Origin: Intestinimonas massiliensis (ex Afouda et al. 2020)
Lineage (GTDB): Bacteria > Bacillota > Clostridia > Oscillospirales > Oscillospiraceae
Direction of reading: 5' to 3'
DNA length: 64,000 nucleotides
Assembly: GCF_001244995.1 (NCBI RefSeq)
Contig: NZ_LN869529.1
Location: 379,454-443,453 of the forward strand
The notes under the pieces are model-generated. The model saw only the letters and a list, made by a program, of their open reading frames with translations, was not told the DNA's origin and searched no databases. Made by a program: the position numbers and the translations under genes. Below are positions 59,130 to 64,000 of this stretch, one piece after another (positions within the stretch are counted from its first letter, which is position 1; each line of letters opens with the position of its first letter).

Positions 59130-61838
59130 ATGGACGCACGAAAGCACTTAATCATCATAAAAGGAAAAGACCAGACGGACTCGGTCGCGAGCTTTCAGTT
59201 CCATGACGGGAAGTGCGAGGTCGTCTATACCAGTGCGCCCAATAAGTCATACAGCTTTCAGCGTAGCAATGTGGAGATCCTACCCCTGCAAAAGAAAATC
59301 GACCCTGCACGGGTGATTGTCACTGTAAACGGGCAAACCATCAGCGGAATTGATGAGATTCTCGACTTCGGTGGGTATTATCGTATTGTCCGCAACGGAA
59401 AGAGAGATTTATCATTCCGTAGGAGCGAAGTGCAGTTCCAGCAAAATTGCCTGACAGACGGTAAAAATCAAGAAACATTCCAATATTTCAAGGAGACTGC
59501 CGCTGCAATCAGTCTGGTGGCGGAAAACGGTATCAACATTCTAAGTATGCAGTATGACAAGATCCAGCAGGTCAGCGAGGATACCGTGTTGGCAAGCTAT
59601 CTTGCACCGCAGAAAGACGTCAAAATGCCCCAGATGCCGGAGGCAGTGATCTATCCGTTTGGCCTGAACCAGAGTCAAAAGCTGGCGGTAGAACGGGCGC
59701 TTTCCTCCAAAATCAGTATCATTCAGGGGCCACCGGGTACTGGAAAGACACAGACGATCCTGAATATCATCGCCAATGTTGTCCGAAGTGGGAAAACCGT
59801 GGCGGTTGTCTCCAACAACAATTCCGCAACGCATAATGTTGTGGAAAAGCTGGAGAAGAAAAATGCTGCCTTTCTGACTGCGTTTCTCGGCAGTCTTGCC
59901 AACAAAGAGAGGTTTCTGGATGCACAGACAGGCGCCTATCCGAATATGAGCGATTGGGAAATGCCCCCGGAGGAACGACAGCAATTAGATCAGGAAACGA
60001 CTGCACTCTCCAAAGAACTGAACGAAATGCTCAATGCCAAAAACCGCATTGCGGAAATTGAGCAGGAGTTCTTGCAGCTAAACCCGGAGCAGCATTATTT
60101 TGAGGAATATTACGCAAGTTACAGTGACATGCCAATGGAGAGCTTGGACAAGCTGTCCTCGCAGAAGCTTCTTGCGCTTTGGATGGAATTTGAACAGTAT
60201 GCAGAGCGTGAGACTCGCTTGGGCCTGTTGCAAAAAATATCTATCATGTTCCGATTCAACCGTAATGCGCTCAAATTGTTTATCCGCGCCCCAGAACAGG
60301 TCATTCCCTATTTGCAAAACCAATTCTATTTCGTAAAGAGGCGGGAACTGGAGGCCGAAAAGCAGGAATTGAACCGAAAGCTGGAGCGCTACGCTTTCGA
60401 TGCGAAGATGGATGAGCTCACACAGAAGTCCCTGCGGCTGTTCCGGGCGGAACTGGCAACACGGTATCATTGGCGGAATAATAGACGGTGCTTTGAAAAG
60501 AATGATTTCCGCCGAAATTCTGCGGAGTTTACCCGTGAGTACCCGGTGGTACTTAGCACGACCTATTCCATCAAGGGAACGCTGAGCATTGAACATATCT
60601 ATGATTACCTGATCGTGGATGAGGCCTCGCAGGTCGATTTAGCTACTGGCGTTTTGGCATTTTCCTGTGCGCGGAATATCGTGATTGTTGGGGACTTAAA
60701 GCAGCTCCCCAATGTGCTGACGGAGGATGACATTCGCACCAGCGATGCCATTTGGCAAAAGTATTCCTTGGATGAGCGGTATCGATTTTCCACTCACAGC
60801 CTGCTGTCCTCTGCATTGGAAATATGGCAGGATGCACCTGTTACGCTGCTGCGGGAACACTACCGCTGTCACCCGAAGATCATCAATTTCTGCAATCAGA
60901 AGTTCTACCACGGACAGCTGATCGTTATGACAAAAGACCATGATGAGCCGGATGTATTGACCATGTACCGGACGATTGCCGGTAATCACGCCCGTGGACA
61001 TCTCAATCAGCGCCAGATCGATGTCATCCAGCAGGAGGTGCTTCCGCGACTGCATCAGCAAAATATCCAGAGCATCGGTATTATCACGCCATATCGGGAT
61101 CAGGTGACAGCCATCCGCAAGCAGCTGGGAGATACTTATGAGGTGGACACCGTCCACAAGTTTCAGGGACGGGAGCAGGATGCAATCATTCTGACTTCGG
61201 TCGACAATGTCATCACAGATTTCGTGGATGATCCCCATATGCTGAATGTGGCGGTTTCCCGTGCGGTTCATTCGCTGGCTGTGGTCACATCACAGGACCC
61301 GCGCAATGACCAGACCAACTACGGCGACCTGACACGGTACATCGAATATAACAATTTTGAAGTCATCCAGAGTCAGGTCTACTCCGTGTTCGATATGCTC
61401 TATCAGGGCTATGCTGAGCAGCGCAAAGCATATCTGAAAAAACATAAGCGGATATCGGAGTACGATTCCGAGAATCTCATGTACTCTGTGATTCAAGAGG
61501 TGTTGTCTGAGGAGGCGTTTTCCTCTATCGGTTGTGCAGTGCATGTTTCTCTTGCGACACTGGTGAAGAACTATGAACCGCTGACAGAGGGAGAACGCCA
61601 ATATGCCCGCAATCCATTGACCCATGTGGATTTCTTGCTGTTTAATCAGATGGATAAGCAGCCCGTGTTGGCGATTGAAGTAGACGGGACTGGCTTCCAC
61701 GAAGCGGGGAGCAAGCAGGCAGAGCGAGATATGAAGAAAAACTCCATTCTGGAGAAGTGCGCCGTCCCGCTGCTACGCCTCCGCACAGATGGCAGTGGGG
61801 AAAAAGAGAAAATCAAAAATGCGCTAAAGAGGGAATGA
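59130..61838 (+). CDS. SF1 (UPF1/DNA2-like) helicase with DUF2726-type nuclease domain
   Basis: A 902-residue protein. About 180 N-terminal residues of unclear fold include two short beta-rich repeats (around residues 20-55 and 65-105). SF1 motif I IIQGPPGTGKTQT is near 197, motif II LIVDEASQVD near 495, GDLKQLP near 517, and the UvrD-like C-terminal lobe has VHKFQGREQDAI and NVAVSRA. A C-terminal domain (about 765-895) with THVDFLLFN, LAIEVDGTGFHE and ERDMKKNSILEKCAVPLLRL is a DUF2726/Vsr-like nuclease. Such single-gene helicase-nucleases are common in defence islands; a phage-DNA target is inferred. Confidence 0.85.
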   Translation: MDARKHLIIIKGKDQTDSVASFQFHDGKCEVVYTSAPNKSYSFQRSNVEILPLQKKIDPARVIVTVNGQTISGIDEILDFGGYYRIVRNGKRDLSFRRSEVQFQQNCLTDGKNQETFQYFKETAAAISLVAENGINILSMQYDKIQQVSEDTVLASYLAPQKDVKMPQMPEAVIYPFGLNQSQKLAVERALSSKISIIQGPPGTGKTQTILNIIANVVRSGKTVAVVSNNNSATHNVVEKLEKKNAAFLTAFLGSLANKERFLDAQTGAYPNMSDWEMPPEERQQLDQETTALSKELNEMLNAKNRIAEIEQEFLQLNPEQHYFEEYYASYSDMPMESLDKLSSQKLLALWMEFEQYAERETRLGLLQKISIMFRFNRNALKLFIRAPEQVIPYLQNQFYFVKRRELEAEKQELNRKLERYAFDAKMDELTQKSLRLFRAELATRYHWRNNRRCFEKNDFRRNSAEFTREYPVVLSTTYSIKGTLSIEHIYDYLIVDEASQVDLATGVLAFSCARNIVIVGDLKQLPNVLTEDDIRTSDAIWQKYSLDERYRFSTHSLLSSALEIWQDAPVTLLREHYRCHPKIINFCNQKFYHGQLIVMTKDHDEPDVLTMYRTIAGNHARGHLNQRQIDVIQQEVLPRLHQQNIQSIGIITPYRDQVTAIRKQLGDTYEVDTVHKFQGREQDAIILTSVDNVITDFVDDPHMLNVAVSRAVHSLAVVTSQDPRNDQTNYGDLTRYIEYNNFEVIQSQVYSVFDMLYQGYAEQRKAYLKKHKRISEYDSENLMYSVIQEVLSEEAFSSIGCAVHVSLATLVKNYEPLTEGERQYARNPLTHVDFLLFNQMDKQPVLAIEVDGTGFHEAGSKQAERDMKKNSILEKCAVPLLRLRTDGSGEKEKIKNALKRE

Positions 61839-61840
61839 TT

Positions 61841-62047
61841 ATGCCGAGAATTATCAGGAACGCGATCAGATGCAAGAAATGCGGAGATATCATCGAAAGC
61901 AAAACCGTCCATGATTTCAAGTTTTGCAGCTGCGGTTCATGCGCCGTGGATGGTGGCCGCGACTACCTTCGCAGATGTGGAAATCGTGAGGACTGGGAAG
62001 AACTGTCTGAAGTGGGGACAGCAGAGAACAACGGCGCATTGACTTGA
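61841..62047 (+). CDS. Small zinc-ribbon-like protein (DUF7695-like)
   Basis: A 68-residue protein. RCKKCGDIIES at about 10-20 and FKFCSCGSCAVDGG at about 28-41 give two Cys pairs for one zinc site. A short acidic tail follows. ATG 61841 is chosen for spacing; ATG 61835 directly abuts the ribosome site. It is 2 nt after the helicase gene and 31 nt before the macrodomain gene. Function unknown; a similar family is common in Clostridia. Confidence 0.65.
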   Translation: MPRIIRNAIRCKKCGDIIESKTVHDFKFCSCGSCAVDGGRDYLRRCGNREDWEELSEVGTAENNGALT

Positions 62048-62078
62048 TTTTAAATGATAGAAATTGAGGGATAGAACC

Positions 62079-63068
62079 ATGCCTCTTGAAATTGTTCGCA
62101 ATGATATTACGAAAATGAGCGTGGACGCCATCGTCAACGCGGCGAAGGAATCCTTGCTGGGCGGAGGCGGCGTGGATGGCTGCATCCACCGCGCGGCGGG
62201 ACCGGAGCTGCTCCGAGAGTGCCGGACGCTGGGCGGCTGCCGGACCGGCGAGGCCAAGATCACCGGTGCGTACCGCCTGCCGTGCAAATATGTGATCCAC
62301 ACTGTCGGCCCTGTGTGGAACGGCGGTAAGTACGGCGAGCGGGAACAGCTCGCCTCCTGCTATCGCACCAGCCTTGCGCTGGCGAAGGAACACGGCTGTG
62401 AAACGGTTGCCTTTCCGCTGATCTCCTCCGGCATCTTCGGCTACCCCAAGGATCAGGCGCTGCGCGTGGCGGTGGACGCCATCAGCGAATTTTTGGCTGA
62501 AAACGACATGACGGTGTATCTTGTCATTTTCAGCCGCGCGGCGTATGCGATCGGCAATAAGCTCTTCGCGGACATCGCCGCCTACATCGACGACCACTAT
62601 GTGGACGCCCACACCGACCTTCACAGGGAGCGGATGCGCCGGATGAGCGTCGTCGAAAGCCGGAGGCTGACCGCCTACGAGGACGCACCCATGGCGGCGG
62701 GCGGGCTGGACGAGGCGCTTGCGCATCTGGATGCCGGATTTTCGGAGACACTGTTGAAGCTTATCGACCGCAGCGGCAAAAAGGACGCAGAGGTCTACAA
62801 GAAGGCTAATGTGGATCGCAAGCTGTTCTCGAAGATCCGCAATAACCCGGACTATAAGCCCTCCAAGCCCACAGCGGTGGCCTTTGCCATCGCGCTGGAG
62901 CTGAGCCTGCCGGAGACACGCGACCTCATCGCCCGCGCGGGCTACGCCCTCAGCCCCAGCAGCAAGTTTGACGTCATCATCGAGTATTTCATCATGCAGC
63001 GGGACTATGACATTTTCAGAATCAATGAGGCGCTGTTCGCCTTCGACCAGAGCCTGCTGGGAGCATAA
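62079..63068 (+). CDS. Macrodomain ADP-ribose hydrolase-like protein with helical C-terminus
   Basis: A 329-residue protein. The macrodomain covers about 1-170: [20 protein letters not shown] carries the ADP-ribose-binding asparagine, [13 protein letters not shown] the first loop, and [13 protein letters not shown] the second. These are intact as in O-acetyl-ADP-ribose deacetylases. After residue 215 a helical domain ([20 protein letters not shown] onward) resembles an atypical Cro-like fold often found fused to this subfamily. It might remove ADP-ribose marks made by phage or toxin enzymes, or sense ADP-ribose released by NADases such as SIR2; inference. Confidence 0.88.
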   Translation: MPLEIVRNDITKMSVDAIVNAAKESLLGGGGVDGCIHRAAGPELLRECRTLGGCRTGEAKITGAYRLPCKYVIHTVGPVWNGGKYGEREQLASCYRTSLALAKEHGCETVAFPLISSGIFGYPKDQALRVAVDAISEFLAENDMTVYLVIFSRAAYAIGNKLFADIAAYIDDHYVDAHTDLHRERMRRMSVVESRRLTAYEDAPMAAGGLDEALAHLDAGFSETLLKLIDRSGKKDAEVYKKANVDRKLFSKIRNNPDYKPSKPTAVAFAIALELSLPETRDLIARAGYALSPSSKFDVIIEYFIMQRDYDIFRINEALFAFDQSLLGA

Positions 63069-63103
63069 TTGCTATAGACTTTCAGACTGTCGGAGTGTGT
63101 AGA

Positions 63104-64000
63104 ATGAGGATAAAGCAGAAAGAAAAAATTGTATTGTTACTACGGGCGGGAAGTGCAATGACACAGGGAGAGCTGGCGGAAGCTATTTATGGAGATAGCT
63201 TTCATACGTCTAATATTTATTCTGCCCTTATGGCACTTGTGAATGAAAAGGTTATAATGCGATTAGACGGATACCCTGCAAGGTACTCTATCTATGGAAC
63301 ATCAGCTATTCAACAGACTGCAAGGCAAGACTGCGCTGAACAAGCGTCGTGTGATGAAATCGAACATCAAACGATGACCATGTCAGCGGAATGTGCAGTT
63401 AATCTTATACGAGCATATTTCGAGCAAACCATGAGTGATCCCCATGGCAGATATCTGTCCTGGGAGCATTGCTATAAGGCATTTTTGGAAAACAGAGATG
63501 CAAATGATGAACAGGCGATAGATCATTTGGCACTTCACCTTGCGTTCTATTTAGCAAGTTGGGGAATGTACCGGGGATCATCATTTTTGTTGCAAAAGGA
63601 TTATAAGGTGCATATTCCAGTCGTGAAAATTATTCAAGAGAAAAAATATGATCCGTTAGTGGGAATATGCGCGAAAGACTTATGTAAAGAACAGAATCTC
63701 GCACTATTGGAAGATATAGGGGAACGAATATGTGAGTGCTACGCTGCAGAGGGGCCTGCTATCGACGGAAAAGTCAATGCCGCAAGCGATACGTTGATAA
63801 CAAAAATACTGCTGGGAACGCTTGGTTGTGTCCCGGCTTATGACCGTTACTACAAAGAGTCTGTAAAGAAGCACCATATATCCAGCGGCAAATATAATAG
63901 GGACTCTGTTTATCGTGTAGCAAAATTCTATTGTAATCATGAAGATGTATTTGAAAGGCTAAGACTTGAGTTGTCTGAACGTAGAGTTGAGTATCCGCCA
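63104..64000 (+). CDS. Unrecognised protein with N-terminal winged helix, 3' end beyond window
   Basis: ATG 63104 opens 299 codons with no stop to the window end. CGGAG lies eight bases upstream. The first 60 residues (KEKIVLLLRAGSAMTQGELA then SNIYSALMALVNEKVIMRLD) look like a winged-helix domain of the kind that reads modified or foreign DNA ends. The rest contains LALHLAFYLASWGMYRGSSF and LLGTLGCVPAYDRYYKESV, conserved-looking blocks I cannot assign. It follows the macrodomain gene in the same direction and is probably the next member of the island. Confidence 0.75.
   Translation, partial: MRIKQKEKIVLLLRAGSAMTQGELAEAIYGDSFHTSNIYSALMALVNEKVIMRLDGYPARYSIYGTSAIQQTARQDCAEQASCDEIEHQTMTMSAECAVNLIRAYFEQTMSDPHGRYLSWEHCYKAFLENRDANDEQAIDHLALHLAFYLASWGMYRGSSFLLQKDYKVHIPVVKIIQEKKYDPLVGICAKDLCKEQNLALLEDIGERICECYAAEGPAIDGKVNAASDTLITKILLGTLGCVPAYDRYYKESVKKHHISSGKYNRDSVYRVAKFYCNHEDVFERLRLELSERRVEYPP

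Overview
The window looks like the chromosome of an anaerobic, GC-rich gut Clostridia member of the Oscillospiraceae / Flavonifractor-Intestinimonas type. The evidence is a 4-hydroxybutyryl-CoA dehydratase close to the Clostridium aminobutyricum enzyme, a fructoselysine (Amadori product) catabolic operon fed by a PotABCD-type ABC transporter, sigma-54 enhancer-binding proteins with PAS sensors, and the style of the integrative elements. The assignment is inference; there is no rRNA or complete tRNA.

Region 1 (1-21 kb) is metabolic. (a) abfD plus a permease on the minus strand, preceded by a -24/-12 promoter and a sigma-54 activator gene. (b) Two overlapping GntR/UTRA regulators, a PotABCD-like transporter and frlB-frlC-frlD. 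(c) A minus-strand operon of HMG-CoA lyase homologue, class II HMG-CoA reductase, a TctB-like and a TctA-like membrane protein and a TPR protein. It has a consensus -24/-12 promoter, three dyads that look like activator sites, and its own sigma-54 activator gene. I read (c) as an inducible mevalonate (or related acid) uptake and degradation system.

Region 2 (21-41 kb) is an eroded mobile region carrying defence genes. It holds a truncated serine recombinase, a deletion scar joining a relaxase start to an excisionase end, a Tn916-type tyrosine integrase and a 3' tRNA-Pro fragment. Its cargo is a small XRE regulator, an AlbA_2 protein with a frame-breaking DNA repeat, a SIMPL protein, a type I restriction-modification operon with an extra membrane-protein gene, a one-polypeptide SIR2-APAZ-Argonaute, and a TOPRIM-fused retron reverse transcriptase. 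The retron's ncRNA is recognisable from a perfect 14-bp a1/a2 inverted repeat.

Region 3 (41-64 kb) continues the defence island. It holds a TipA-like MerR regulator; a strong promoter and terminator defining a short leader or sRNA; a three-gene pPIWI-RE operon (nuclease, DinG-like helicase, PIWI protein); an unknown zinc-ribbon protein; a second type I system led by a paralogue of the first XRE regulator; a Septu-like ATPase/HNH pair; an SF1 helicase-DUF2726 nuclease; a small zinc protein; a macrodomain protein; and an unknown gene running off the end.

The most striking point is that two separate Argonaute/PIWI-lineage systems, a retron, two type I systems and a Septu-like pair lie within about 36 kb.
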